From positions 1 to 64,000 of the forward strand of contig JAZRYR010000051.1 in NCBI GenBank assembly GCA_045600845.1: DNA of 64,000 nucleotides, read 5' to 3'. Positions within the stretch are counted from its first letter, which is position 1; the number at the start of each line of letters is the position of its first letter. Position numbers and translations under genes: made by a program. Of this stretch, positions 25,563 to 35,176 are shown in pieces. Below the pieces are notes generated by a model. That model made no database searches, was not told the DNA's origin, and was given only the letters and a program-made list of their open reading frames with translations. The DNA comes from RGIG5612 sp045600845 (GTDB lineage Bacteria; Bacillota; Clostridia; Lachnospirales; Lachnospiraceae).

Positions 25563-28223
25563 ATGAAACTGAATTCGGATGAAGTAAAAGAGAAACAGAA
25601 TAATCTTTCTTCAAAGAAGAAAAAGAAAAAAGCCAGTCTGGCTGTACGGATTATCCGTTGGATTCTTTTAACGATCCTTTGTATTATCTGTATCGTTGGT
25701 TGTTTAGGCTTTGGTATGGTGGTTGGTATTGCAAAATCCACTCCTTCCCTGGATGATATTACGGTTGCGCCTACCATGTATCCAACAACGATTCTGGATG
25801 CTGCAGGAAATGAGATTATCCAGCTTTCTGCCGCCAGCGCGAAGAGAGCGGAGGCTTCTTTAGATGAAATCCCGGAGGTCTTGAAATGGGCCTTTATCGA
25901 TCTGGAAGATGAACGTTTCTATGAGCATAATGGTATCGACGTAAAGGGTATTGCCCGTTCTGCATACCAGACGCTTTTTGAAGGAAGCACGCAGGGTGGT
26001 TCGACCATTACCCAGCAGCTGATTAAAAATAATGCTTTTGAAACCGGTGGCTTTGAACGTAGTACCGGCTCCCTTCTTCGTCGTAAGATCCAGGAGCAGA
26101 TTCTGGCTCTTGGTCTGGAAAAAGAAATGACCAAGGACGAAATTCTGATCAACTACCTAAACACCATCAATCTTGGTGGTGGTAACTACGGTGTTAAGAT
26201 TGCTGCACAGTATTACTTTAATAAAGACATCTCACAGTTGTCGGTCGCTGAGTGCGCGGTAATTGCTGCGATTACCCAGAACCCTAGTGCGAATAATCCG
26301 GCAAGACATCCGGAAAATAACCGGAAGAGAATGGAAACATGCCTGCTGAACATGCGGGATAATGGACATATCACTCAGGCGGAATATGATGAGGCTATGG
26401 CAGAGGATGTATATAACGGAGTATCGGAAAATGCGATTTCTCATGGAAATTCCTTGTACTCCTACTTTGTTGACTCTCTGGTTGACGCCCTGATTGAAGA
26501 CCTTCAGAAGAAGGCAGGATATTCTTATGCACAGGCTTACAATCTGGTTTATACCGGAGGCCTTACGGTTTATGCTACTCAGGATCCTGTAATTCAGGAA
26601 ATTGTAGATAGAGAAGTAAACAATGATTACAACTATCCGTATGAAAGTACTTATGGCATCAGCTGGGATATGACCATAAAGAGAGCAGACGGAACGAATG
26701 AGTTCTTTAACCAGAAATCCATTACCAGATACATGGAAGATGTAGTGGAAAACTACAATTTCTATGATGGTTCGCTGGAAGAATGGACCTATAAGAATGA
26801 TTATGACACGAAGGAAGAAGCCGATGAGGTTATTGCCGAATTCAAGGCATATGTTGCAAAGCCAGGGGATGAAATTACCTATGAAAATGTTTTCTATACC
26901 CTTCAGCCTCAGGTTTCCTTTACGGTAATGGATTATACCAATGGTCAGGTAAAAGCGATCTGCGGAGGACGTGGTGAGAAGACCCAGAACCTTACGTTGA
27001 ACAGGGCGGTAGATACTGCAAGACAGCCAGGTTCCTGCTTTAAGGTACTGGCAGCTTATGCACCAGCCATGGATGCTGCAGGATACACCTTAGGAACGGC
27101 TATTGACGATGCTCCATTCTACTATGGCGGTGGACGTGCCGTACGTAACTGGTGGGGAGATTCCTACCGAGGTCTGAACACAGTTCGTGATGGTATCCGC
27201 GATTCCATGAACGTTCTTGCGGTTAAGACCATTTATGATATTGGTACCGATTTAAGTATGCAGTACCTGTTGAACTTTGGATTTACCACACTGGATCCGG
27301 TAAATGATGCTGGTCTTGCTACGGCATTAGGTGGCATTACAAAAGGTATTACAAATCTGGAAATTAACGCAGCTTATGGCGCAATTGCCAATAAGGGCGT
27401 ATATGTAGAGCCGATTCTCTATACAAAGATTGTTGCAATGGACGGAACGGTTATTTTAGATAACCAGCCGGAAACCCGTACGGTTATTAAAGAAAGTACA
27501 GCAAGCCTTCTTACCAGCGCCATGATCGACGTAGTAACCTCTGGTACTGGTACTCCGGGACAGCTCTGGTCAACGCCTGTTGCAGGAAAGACCGGAACAA
27601 CATCCGATGATAAAGACCTTTGGTTCTGCGCATATATTCCAAATGGCCTGGTTGCTTCTGTATGGACCGGTTATGATGATAATTTATCTATCTGGTGGGG
27701 CGGTGGCTATCACGAATCATTATGGGCAACCATTATGGAACAGGTTGTAGAAGCGAAAGGGCTGGAAGGCGGCTGGTTCGAAATGACCGGTGGCATTTAT
27801 CAGACGGCAATCTGTAGGAAATCCGGAAAGCTTCCGAATGACTGCTGCGGAGATGACCCAGGTGGCGGATGTGTAATTTCTGAATACTTCGCTGAAGGTA
27901 CCGGACCTTCCGGTTCCTGTGATGTGCATACAAGGGTTCGTGTATGCGAGACCTCCAAAAAACTTCCTACGGAGTATTGTCCAAAGATTGTGGATCTGGT
28001 ATGCCGAGTAAGACCTATGGATGTAACCGGCAGTGAAGCTCAGGGAGCAACTGCAGACAGCGAATATGCTCCTCCAAAAGATAAATGTACGGTCCACACT
28101 GCCGAGTGGGAGTCGAAGAGCATAGAAGAGTCGAAGAGGAAGGAAGAAGAGTCAAAAACGGAAACCGAGAGCGAGTCTGAGTCAGAGACAGAAACCTCAG
28201 AAGAAGATACGGAAGAAAAATAA
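25563..28223 (+). CDS. Class A penicillin-binding protein (transglycosylase/transpeptidase)
   Basis: Builds and cross-links peptidoglycan outside the membrane. 886 residues from ATG 25563 with AGAGG upstream. A Lys-rich cytoplasmic tail and one transmembrane helix (about 30-55) precede a GT51 domain with catalytic Glu115 in EDERFYEH and TQGGSTITQQL. The transpeptidase has SxxK at 491-494 (SCFK, Ser491), SMN in the RDSMN segment, and KTG at 676-678. C-terminal extension: cysteine-containing module (CCGDDPGGGC and similar), then a Ser/Glu/Thr-rich acidic tail of about 40 residues. It leads an operon with dapA and dapB, which feed diaminopimelate into the same wall. PBP1a/1b-like; exact orthology not claimed. 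Confidence 0.94.
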   Translation: MKLNSDEVKEKQNNLSSKKKKKKASLAVRIIRWILLTILCIICIVGCLGFGMVVGIAKSTPSLDDITVAPTMYPTTILDAAGNEIIQLSAASAKRAEASLDEIPEVLKWAFIDLEDERFYEHNGIDVKGIARSAYQTLFEGSTQGGSTITQQLIKNNAFETGGFERSTGSLLRRKIQEQILALGLEKEMTKDEILINYLNTINLGGGNYGVKIAAQYYFNKDISQLSVAECAVIAAITQNPSANNPARHPENNRKRMETCLLNMRDNGHITQAEYDEAMAEDVYNGVSENAISHGNSLYSYFVDSLVDALIEDLQKKAGYSYAQAYNLVYTGGLTVYATQDPVIQEIVDREVNNDYNYPYESTYGISWDMTIKRADGTNEFFNQKSITRYMEDVVENYNFYDGSLEEWTYKNDYDTKEEADEVIAEFKAYVAKPGDEITYENVFYTLQPQVSFTVMDYTNGQVKAICGGRGEKTQNLTLNRAVDTARQPGSCFKVLAAYAPAMDAAGYTLGTAIDDAPFYYGGGRAVRNWWGDSYRGLNTVRDGIRDSMNVLAVKTIYDIGTDLSMQYLLNFGFTTLDPVNDAGLATALGGITKGITNLEINAAYGAIANKGVYVEPILYTKIVAMDGTVILDNQPETRTVIKESTASLLTSAMIDVVTSGTGTPGQLWSTPVAGKTGTTSDDKDLWFCAYIPNGLVASVWTGYDDNLSIWWGGGYHESLWATIMEQVVEAKGLEGGWFEMTGGIYQTAICRKSGKLPNDCCGDDPGGGCVISEYFAEGTGPSGSCDVHTRVRVCETSKKLPTEYCPKIVDLVCRVRPMDVTGSEAQGATADSEYAPPKDKCTVHTAEWESKSIEESKRKEEESKTETESESESETETSEEDTEEK

Positions 28224-28245
28224 TATAAATATCAGGAGGATGGAA

Positions 28246-29145
28246 ATGGCATTATTTAAAGGTGCTGGCGTGGCAATGGTCACACCGATGAAAGAAAACG
28301 AAGACATCAATTTTGAAAAGATTGAGGAATTAGTTGAATATCATATTGCCAACGGAACCGATGCCCTTATCGTATGCGGTACCACTGGCGAGCCTTCTAC
28401 TCAGACCGTAGAAGAACATATGGAAGCTGTCGGCTGTGCGATTCAGGCTGCGAAAAAGAGAATTCCGGTTATTGCCGGCTGTGGTTCCAACAATACCAGA
28501 ACCGCCGAATATACCAGCAGAAAATGCCAGGAAATGGGTGCAGATGGTCTGTTAATGGTTACTCCTTATTACAATAAAGCGACCCAGAAAGGTCTGATTG
28601 AGCATTTTACAAGACTTGCAAAAGGCGTAGACCTTCCGATTATTTTATATAACGTTCCAGGAAGAACTGGCGTAAATATGCTTCCGGAGACAGCGGTTAC
28701 TTTAGGAAAAACCTGTGAGAACATTGTTGCGATTAAAGAAGCCAGCGGAAACATTTCTCAGATTGCAAAACTTGCTTCTTTACTTCAGGAGGATCCTTGC
28801 CTGGATATTTATTCTGGAAATGATGATCAGATTGCTCCGATTATGGCGTTAGGCGGAATCGGTGTTATTTCGGTATTGAGCAATGTTGCTCCTCAGAAAA
28901 CCCATGACATTGCCGCTGCCTTCCTGAATGGCAATATGGCAGAGGGCGCAAAACTTCAGTTAGAAGCGATTGAACTGATTGAAGCTTTATTCTGCGAGGT
29001 AAACCCTATTCCAGTTAAAACTGCTATGAATATGATGGGCTTTGAAGTTGGACCTTTAAGAAGCCCTCTTTGTTTAATGGATCCTAAGAATGAAGAAAGA
29101 CTCCGTAAAGCACTGGTTAATTACGGAATCAAACTGGTGAAATAA
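28246..29145 (+). CDS. dapA: 4-hydroxy-tetrahydrodipicolinate synthase
   Basis: Condenses pyruvate with aspartate semialdehyde, the first step of the lysine/DAP branch. 299 residues. The Schiff-base Lys164 is in AIKEASGN and the proton-relay Tyr135 in YNVPGRTG, close to the positions of other DapA enzymes; GTTGEPSTQT lies near the N-terminus. AGGAGG precedes the ATG at 28246; a second in-frame ATG two codons earlier overlaps that site. It follows the penicillin-binding protein by 22 bases and dapB comes two bases later. Confidence 0.95.
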   Translation: MALFKGAGVAMVTPMKENEDINFEKIEELVEYHIANGTDALIVCGTTGEPSTQTVEEHMEAVGCAIQAAKKRIPVIAGCGSNNTRTAEYTSRKCQEMGADGLLMVTPYYNKATQKGLIEHFTRLAKGVDLPIILYNVPGRTGVNMLPETAVTLGKTCENIVAIKEASGNISQIAKLASLLQEDPCLDIYSGNDDQIAPIMALGGIGVISVLSNVAPQKTHDIAAAFLNGNMAEGAKLQLEAIELIEALFCEVNPIPVKTAMNMMGFEVGPLRSPLCLMDPKNEERLRKALVNYGIKLVK

Positions 29146-29147
29146 TT

Positions 29148-29909
29148 ATGGTAAAAGTACTGATTCATGGATGTAATGGAAGAATGGGCAATATGGTTTC
29201 CTCTTTGGCCGCGGATTATCCGGAAATCGATATCGTTGCCGGTGTAGACAGACCAGATACAGAAAAAGGTGGAAAATCCTATCCGGTATATGAAAGTTTG
29301 AATGACGTGAAAGAGAACGCCGATGTAATTATCGACATCTCTACCGCTCCGGCAGTAGATGGCCTTTTAGCCTACATGAAAGAGACGAAAACCGCTGCTG
29401 TTATCTGTACCACTGGGTTAAGTGCAGAACAGGAAGGCTCAATCAAAGAACTTTCCAAAGAAGTTCCGGTTCTTCGTTCCGGAAATATGTCTATGGGAAT
29501 CAATACCTTACGGAAAGTATTAAATGACATCAGCCTGTCTTTGACAAAGGCCGGCTTTGATGTAGAAATTGTTGAAAAACATCATCATACGAAATTAGAT
29601 GCTCCAAGCGGAACCGCCATTATGTTGGCAGATGCGGTAAAAGAGGGTACGAAAGAAGAGTATGATTATGTTTACGGAAGAAGCGACCGAAGAAGCGTAC
29701 GTCCGAAAAATGAAATTGGTATCAGCTCCGTAAGAGGTGGAACCATCGTTGGGGAACATGAAGTCATTTTTGCCGGAACGGATGAAATTATTGAAATCAA
29801 ACACATAGCCCTTTCCAGAGCAGTCTTTGCCAATGGTGCATTAAACGCAGCCTTGTTCTTAGGTGGAAAAGAGCCTGGACTTTATTCTATGGCGGACGTT
29901 ATCGGCTGA
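29148..29909 (+). CDS. dapB: 4-hydroxy-tetrahydrodipicolinate reductase
   Basis: NAD(P)H-dependent reductase following DapA. 253 residues. Nucleotide-binding GCNGRMG at 8-14, the signature EKHHHTKLDAPSGTA at about 143-157 with the catalytic His/Lys, and SSVRGGTIVGEHEV. The ribosome site is weak (GGTGA), consistent with coupling to dapA two bases upstream. Its stop codon abuts the stop of the minus-strand DUF6077 gene, without a hairpin between. Confidence 0.95.
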   Translation: MVKVLIHGCNGRMGNMVSSLAADYPEIDIVAGVDRPDTEKGGKSYPVYESLNDVKENADVIIDISTAPAVDGLLAYMKETKTAAVICTTGLSAEQEGSIKELSKEVPVLRSGNMSMGINTLRKVLNDISLSLTKAGFDVEIVEKHHHTKLDAPSGTAIMLADAVKEGTKEEYDYVYGRSDRRSVRPKNEIGISSVRGGTIVGEHEVIFAGTDEIIEIKHIALSRAVFANGALNAALFLGGKEPGLYSMADVIG

Positions 29910-31874
29910 TTAATTATTAATATTTGTCTTATAGAGATTGTAGCGAGAGCCTTCGTAGATCAATTCAAATTGTTTTGGAATTGAGTCTTCATTGGCTTTT
30001 ACTGTTGGTACACCAATGGCAACATAATCGATGTCTAAGAACTTCACATCTTTTAAGAAATGTTCTGCATCAAATGTTTTTTCCGAATACAGGGATTTGT
30101 AAAGACGAACTGTCCGGGCGTATTCAAAGTACGTCTGATATGCCGGATAATTGTTGGACAGATAAACATAATAAATCTGAGGGATATCCTTGTACTGGCG
30201 CAGTTCCAGGGACAAAGTTTTAGGAAGCAGGACGATGGTATCTATAATTTTTTCTTTTTGTTCCTCTTCCGATGCCTCCGGATTCGAACGTAGAATGTCT
30301 TCTTCTATGGCATCGGCAATGCCAATGGTCGTATTGGATATTTTATATTCATTGGCAACTCTGGCCAATACATCTTCGTCTTTAAAAATAGATGTTCCGG
30401 AAAGAAGGAATACTGTACAGATAAAAAGCAAGAGTAATAATTGCACCGGTTTCTTTTTTGGAAGATCGATGAATGCGGAAAAACCTGCGGAGATAACGAT
30501 TACCGGTTGGAAAAGCCAGAAAATTCTCCAATATACACCAACGCCGGTAACAAATCGTTCCACAAAAGGCATCAGGAGCGGATTTGCAAAAAATACAATC
30601 AGAAAGGCGGAGGAAATCAGAAAGAAAAATCTCAATGGATTTTTTTGCTGACCGCGGAATCGGATTGCCAGAATAACAATTGCAAGGATGAAAAGTAATG
30701 GAACAAAATTCCATCCGTAGAATCGGGTGATAATCTCATAAAAGGATTTAGCAAATACGCCGGTGCCCTCGCTTAAGGAGGACAGAGAGCCAGCCTGAAT
30801 TAAAAGAGCCAGCTTCCAAAAAACAAACGGTGCAATCCCGGCCGCAGGGATAAAAAGCTTAAAGAATTCTTTCCATTTCCGGATAATGATCAGGAATGCA
30901 ATGGCATAAGATGCATATAGAACCGGTGCCAAATAAGTTCCTACTGTTGTCGTAGCCTGACTCGCTAAAAGAATGGTGAACAGAAAGAGGATATTTCTGA
31001 GATTGACTTTTTGGGCTTTTACGAGACGAATGAAAATATACAGTAATAACGGAAGCAGAATATTTACAAATACTGCCTTCCCCTGCCATATCCGCAAGGT
31101 CAGGAAAGCTCCCTGACCGTAAGTCGATGGTCCGCAGACGAGATTTAACAGAACGGCAAAAAGCATGAAATACGGAGTCTTTCTGCGACTGAATTCCCGT
31201 CCGACCAGATATAAAGAAACATAGTGAAGTGGCACGAAAAGAGCCGGAAGAACACTATGGCAGAGGGCCGCACTGCCAATCTGGAATAATTTCGCCAGAG
31301 TTGCGATAAAAACTTCCCAGCTTACGAGTTGATAAGTCGCCGGAAATACACTGCCTGGCATGCCACTGGAAGGAACAACATCCAGAAGATGGTTCCTGGA
31401 CAATATGGTGACGCTTTCTGCAATATAAAAATTATCATCTACATTATAGGCTGTATACAGGATAATCTGGTAAATCTGCCAGAAAATAAGAAAGAACACA
31501 AAAGCCCAGACGATAAAGCTCCACCAGGATTTCTGTGCGGTGTTTTTTATGCTTTGGGACAGGTTTTGAAGATCCGTTTTTAACGGTATTCTTTTTTTAA
31601 GAAAAGACAATAAAGTGTAGGCAATAAAGATGCCGAAAATATCGCAGAGGAATAATGAATAGAGGGTGGAAAAAGGCCAGTCATTGTTATACATAAAGGG
31701 CAGACTGGTAATGTGGAACAAGCAAAGAAGAGTACAAAATCCGGTAAGAATTTTGACTGCAGATCCTTTCTCAACTTTAAAGAGAAGACAAAGAAGATCG
31801 CCGGTAATATAGCTGATGCAGACCATAACCACCGGGACAACCCATACTAAGCTGCTCCAGAATAAATTATCCAC
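29910..31874 (-). CDS. DUF6077-type polytopic membrane protein
   Basis: 654 residues, GTG start at 31874 with GAGGT upstream on the minus strand. About 12-14 hydrophobic helices, an extracytoplasmic loop near residue 145 containing YNVDDNFYIAES, which looks like the acidic first loop of GT-C glycosyltransferases, and a soluble C-terminal domain of about 130 residues with PKTLSLELRQYK. From memory it fits DUF6077. Possible role: a lipid-linked-sugar transferase or polymer-assembly protein of the envelope. It is divergent from the polysaccharide operon, which starts 240 bases away, so it may be related to it. No catalytic assignment can be made from sequence alone. Confidence 0.7.
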   Translation of the reverse strand: MDNLFWSSLVWVVPVVMVCISYITGDLLCLLFKVEKGSAVKILTGFCTLLCLFHITSLPFMYNNDWPFSTLYSLFLCDIFGIFIAYTLLSFLKKRIPLKTDLQNLSQSIKNTAQKSWWSFIVWAFVFFLIFWQIYQIILYTAYNVDDNFYIAESVTILSRNHLLDVVPSSGMPGSVFPATYQLVSWEVFIATLAKLFQIGSAALCHSVLPALFVPLHYVSLYLVGREFSRRKTPYFMLFAVLLNLVCGPSTYGQGAFLTLRIWQGKAVFVNILLPLLLYIFIRLVKAQKVNLRNILFLFTILLASQATTTVGTYLAPVLYASYAIAFLIIIRKWKEFFKLFIPAAGIAPFVFWKLALLIQAGSLSSLSEGTGVFAKSFYEIITRFYGWNFVPLLFILAIVILAIRFRGQQKNPLRFFFLISSAFLIVFFANPLLMPFVERFVTGVGVYWRIFWLFQPVIVISAGFSAFIDLPKKKPVQLLLLLFICTVFLLSGTSIFKDEDVLARVANEYKISNTTIGIADAIEEDILRSNPEASEEEQKEKIIDTIVLLPKTLSLELRQYKDIPQIYYVYLSNNYPAYQTYFEYARTVRLYKSLYSEKTFDAEHFLKDVKFLDIDYVAIGVPTVKANEDSIPKQFELIYEGSRYNLYKTNINN

Positions 31875-32114
31875 TACTTAGACCTCAATTGCGCATAATA
31901 AATCAAAATAATTATATCGCATCTCAAATGTTCCTTCAATTATTATTATAAATAAAGATAAAAGTCGGTAAAAAGTGCCGAAAAAGTAGTATTTTCGTCC
32001 TTTTTATGGTATCCTAATCCCAAATGCGCAGGCGGGCATTTTGTTTCTGACGCAAAAATTAAAAAGTCTGATTTTCAGGATAGAACGACTGCAAAAACGT
32101 GTTAGGAGGAAAAA
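31875..32114. promoter_or_regulatory. Divergent promoter region of the polysaccharide operon and the DUF6077 gene
   Basis: 240 AT-rich bases between two divergent starts. A TATCCT about 100 bases before the acyl-carrier gene could be a -10, but no good -35 is at the right distance. A GC-rich patch (GCGCAGGCGGGC) lies within the putative leader. I find no riboswitch or attenuator structure that I can name. Regulatory role is inferred from position. Confidence 0.35.
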
Positions 32115-32366
32115 ATGGACGAACAGATCAACAACCGTTTAAATGAAGTGTTTCAGGAAGTTTTTGATGATGAAGATTTATTTATCGATGATGATACCAA
32201 TGCAGATTCTATTGATGACTGGGACAGCATGGAGCACATCAATCTGGTTGTCGCAGTAGAAGAAGAGTTCGGAATGAAATTCTCCATGGATGAAATCGCT
32301 GAGATGCAGAATGTCGGAGATATGGTCGAAATCATTAAAGAGCGGGCAACCAATTTAAATCAATAA
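32115..32366 (+). CDS. Acyl-carrier protein of the polysaccharide acylation module
   Basis: 83 residues, very acidic, with a strong AGGAGG site. The phosphopantetheine serine is Ser38 in WDSMEH, where most carrier proteins have DSL; VAVEEEFGMKF after it is typical of helix III. It is directly upstream of an MBOAT acyltransferase, so it probably carries the acyl group delivered to that enzyme, in the manner of DltC with DltB. It is first in the polysaccharide operon. No adenylating ligase to load it is in the window. A role in general fatty acid synthesis is unlikely from context. Confidence 0.87.
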   Translation: MDEQINNRLNEVFQEVFDDEDLFIDDDTNADSIDDWDSMEHINLVVAVEEEFGMKFSMDEIAEMQNVGDMVEIIKERATNLNQ

Positions 32367-32418
32367 GATTTAACAAAAGAGATACAAATTATCTGTAAAG
32401 TAAAACGAAAGGCAGACC

Positions 32419-33894
32419 ATGGTTTTTTCCGGAAACATATTTTTATTTATTTTTCTGCCTCTGACCTTACTGGTGTATTTCAATCCTTTTACAAAGAAAT
32501 GTAAGGACGGAGGACGAAAATTTAAAAATATTGTCTTGCTTGTTGCAAGCCTTGTTTTCTACGCATGGGGAGAGCCGAAGTTTGTATTTCTTATGATGGC
32601 TTCCATCGTTTTAAACTGGCTGATCGGACTCGGACTGGGAAAATACGAAAGATTATCGGTAAGACGATGGCTCTTGGTAGCAGGGCTGCTTCTGGATATC
32701 GGACTTTTGTTTGTTTTTAAATATCTGGGGTTTGCTGCGGGGATTTTCAAAGCAACGATTTCCATCGCCCTGCCTTTGGGAATATCCTTTTATACCTTCC
32801 AGATTCTGTCCTATGTGCTGGATGTTTATTTCAATAAAGACCGGGTGCAGAAGAACCTTCTCCTTTTGGGATTATACATTTCCATGTTCCCGCAGCTGGT
32901 TGCAGGACCGATCGTACGGTACAAGGAAGTTTCGGAAGAACTTTTAAACCGGCAGGAGACCAGTGAAGACATCACCTACGGCGTAAGGAGATTCGTATAC
33001 GGCCTGGGAAAGAAAGTACTTTTTGCCAACTTTTTTGCGATTATTGCAGATTATGCTTTTTTCAGTCCGGGAGCGGATTCGGTGGCGACAGCCTGGCTGG
33101 GAATCATCTGCTACAGTTTGCAGATTTACTATGTCTTTTCCGGATATTCTGATATGGCTATTGGCTTGGGAAGAATTTTTGGATTCCATTTTCCGGAGAA
33201 TTTTGATTACCCATACGTGTCCATGTCCTTTACAGAGTATTGGCGCAGATGGCATATGACCTTGGGCCGGTGGATGAAAGATTATTTGTTCTATCCGCTG
33301 CAGAAAAGCAAAGGATTTATCAAAATGGGAAAATGGTCGAAGAAGACCTTCGGCAAAAAGAAAGGAAAATATCTTCCGACAATTTTATCCCTTTTGGCTC
33401 TTTGGCTGGCCATGGGATTCTGGCATGGCGCAAATTGGAATTTTGTTGTCTGGGGCTTAGTCTTCTTCGTGCTGATGACTTTTGAAAATCTTTCCGGGTT
33501 TGGAAAAAAAGCCTTGAAAGCGGCAATGGAAAAAGGTTTCACATGGATGAAAGTGGTTTATCACATTTATGTAATCTTCTTTCTCCTTCTGGCTTGGGTA
33601 CTGTTCCGGGCAGAAAATCTGAATGTGGCCTGGGATTACATCGGAAATATGTTCGGTAAAACCTCTAAGGCTTTTGTAGATGCAGACTTCTGGATTTATT
33701 TAAGCAATGGGAAGTTCCTTTTGCCGGCGGGAATTCTGTTATCCACTCCTTTGGCAAGATGGATCAGTAACAAAGTGACCAAAGAGAAAGTGAAAGATGT
33801 GGCCAGAGCGGTAATTCTTTTGGTAATTTTCGGCTTGTCCGTATTGGCAGTAATATCGGAAAGCTACAATCCGTTTATATATTTTAATTTTTAG
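32419..33894 (+). CDS. MBOAT-family O-acyltransferase (AlgI/DltB/PatA-like)
   Basis: 491-residue polytopic membrane protein with about 11 helices. Conserved blocks: FFYTFQILSYVLDVY-like SFYTFQ segment, MFPQLVAGPIVRYKE, SMSFTEYWRRWHMTLGRWMKDYLFYPLQ-type core (residues about 270-300), and the catalytic His336 in FWHGANWN. It moves an acyl group, usually acetyl, across the membrane for O-acylation of an extracellular polymer. Flanked by an acyl-carrier gene and an SGNH/DHHW gene, a familiar acylation trio. The start has AAAGGC nearby and begins MVFSGNIFLF, typical of the family. Confidence 0.93.
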   Translation: MVFSGNIFLFIFLPLTLLVYFNPFTKKCKDGGRKFKNIVLLVASLVFYAWGEPKFVFLMMASIVLNWLIGLGLGKYERLSVRRWLLVAGLLLDIGLLFVFKYLGFAAGIFKATISIALPLGISFYTFQILSYVLDVYFNKDRVQKNLLLLGLYISMFPQLVAGPIVRYKEVSEELLNRQETSEDITYGVRRFVYGLGKKVLFANFFAIIADYAFFSPGADSVATAWLGIICYSLQIYYVFSGYSDMAIGLGRIFGFHFPENFDYPYVSMSFTEYWRRWHMTLGRWMKDYLFYPLQKSKGFIKMGKWSKKTFGKKKGKYLPTILSLLALWLAMGFWHGANWNFVVWGLVFFVLMTFENLSGFGKKALKAAMEKGFTWMKVVYHIYVIFFLLLAWVLFRAENLNVAWDYIGNMFGKTSKAFVDADFWIYLSNGKFLLPAGILLSTPLARWISNKVTKEKVKDVARAVILLVIFGLSVLAVISESYNPFIYFNF

Positions 33895-33896
33895 GA

Positions 33897-35165
33897 ATGG
33901 GCAAAGAAGGCAAAGTGGAAAAAATAATAACGAGAATCATTTTGGGAATCATGGTGTTATTCCTGGTTCTGATTCTTGCAGTCTTTATTGCCATCAGGTC
34001 CGGTGCTACGGAATTGTTCAAGATGGACCATTCCATCGAGACGAAGGTTTATGACATCAAAGCAGAGGATGGGATCCTTTCCAGGATTTATAAGAGCTAT
34101 TCCAACGGAATCTATGCAGCGAAGAATTATACGGAGGCTTATTCCAACGACCTGCTGCTGGGACGGACGGCTTTGGTGGAAAACGAAGTCCGGTATAAAA
34201 ACCTGATTGGCTGGAGTCTTTTTGCACCGACGGAATACAACAGCCTTCTGTATCTGGAAAACGGTTATCTGGCAGGAGCCAATAAGAAAGAAAGCCCGGA
34301 AACCATAGGCAATATTGCTACGAAAATTAAAGGGTTAAAGGATGTTTCCGTCGAGGCCGGAGCAGAATTCTTTTACATGCAGATGCCGGGAAATATTAAT
34401 AAGTTTGGGGATGAAGGAATTAACCGGGTCAAGGATTTTGCGAACGATAATGCAGACGATCTTATAGCGAATTTAAAAGATTACGGAATCCAATGCCTGG
34501 ATCTCCGGGATAATATCGAAGCAACCTTTGACGATTATCATAGCTTGTTCTTCCGGACCGATCATCACTGGAGACAGCCCGTTGCTTTATGGGCAACCAA
34601 CGAACTGTGTTCCTACACGGAAGAAAAGTATGGCCTGGATTATGACGAGACCTTGTACGAGCCGGACCGGTATGAAACCGAACTTCTGGAAAAGCATTAC
34701 CTGGGTTCTTTGGGACGGAAAGCAACTTTGGCAGCGACGGAGCCGGATGATTTCGAGATCCTTCATCCGAAATTTGCCACAGAGCTTCATTTCACGCAGG
34801 ATCGGGAGGAAATCGACCGGACGGGGCCATGGGAAGTTTTATATGATTATGACGAAATCAATTTTGATGGAATCTACTGGAGAGAATGTTTTTTAGGACT
34901 GCTGTCCTACTACGGAACGGGACGATGCACCATTGAAAATAAAAATGCAAAGCGTCCGGAAAGAATTCTCCTGGTTGCCGATTCCTTGTGTATTCCGGTA
35001 ACCGCCTTCCTGTCCTTGAATTTCGAGAAAGTGGAATTGCTGGACGGTCGGTATTTTGAAGGAAGCATTAAGGACTATATCCGGGAAAGCAGGCCGGATT
35101 TGGTCATTAGTTCTTACACGACTACGGTAATAGAAGAGAATTATCCGATTTTTGATTTTAAATAA
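33897..35165 (+). CDS. AlgJ/AlgX-like SGNH (DHHW) acetylation protein
   Basis: 422 residues with one N-terminal membrane anchor (about 10-33) and an extracytoplasmic domain. The TDHHW motif (near residue 222) and the VADSLCIP segment near the C-terminus, which supplies the SGNH serine, fit the DHHW/AlgX group that completes O-acetylation after MBOAT. GTG 33915 with AAGAAGG is an alternative start to ATG 33897, whose ribosome site overlaps the MBOAT stop. Coupled to the MBOAT gene by a two-base gap. Substrate polymer is presumably that built by this operon. Confidence 0.85.
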   Translation: MGKEGKVEKIITRIILGIMVLFLVLILAVFIAIRSGATELFKMDHSIETKVYDIKAEDGILSRIYKSYSNGIYAAKNYTEAYSNDLLLGRTALVENEVRYKNLIGWSLFAPTEYNSLLYLENGYLAGANKKESPETIGNIATKIKGLKDVSVEAGAEFFYMQMPGNINKFGDEGINRVKDFANDNADDLIANLKDYGIQCLDLRDNIEATFDDYHSLFFRTDHHWRQPVALWATNELCSYTEEKYGLDYDETLYEPDRYETELLEKHYLGSLGRKATLAATEPDDFEILHPKFATELHFTQDREEIDRTGPWEVLYDYDEINFDGIYWRECFLGLLSYYGTGRCTIENKNAKRPERILLVADSLCIPVTAFLSLNFEKVELLDGRYFEGSIKDYIRESRPDLVISSYTTTVIEENYPIFDFK

Positions 35166-35176
35166 ACGATGGAAAA

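Noticed and set aside
31930..32110. Possible riboswitch in the leader of the polysaccharide operon
   Set aside because: GC patch and hairpins do not match any riboswitch consensus that I can recall, and no terminator/antiterminator pair is visible.
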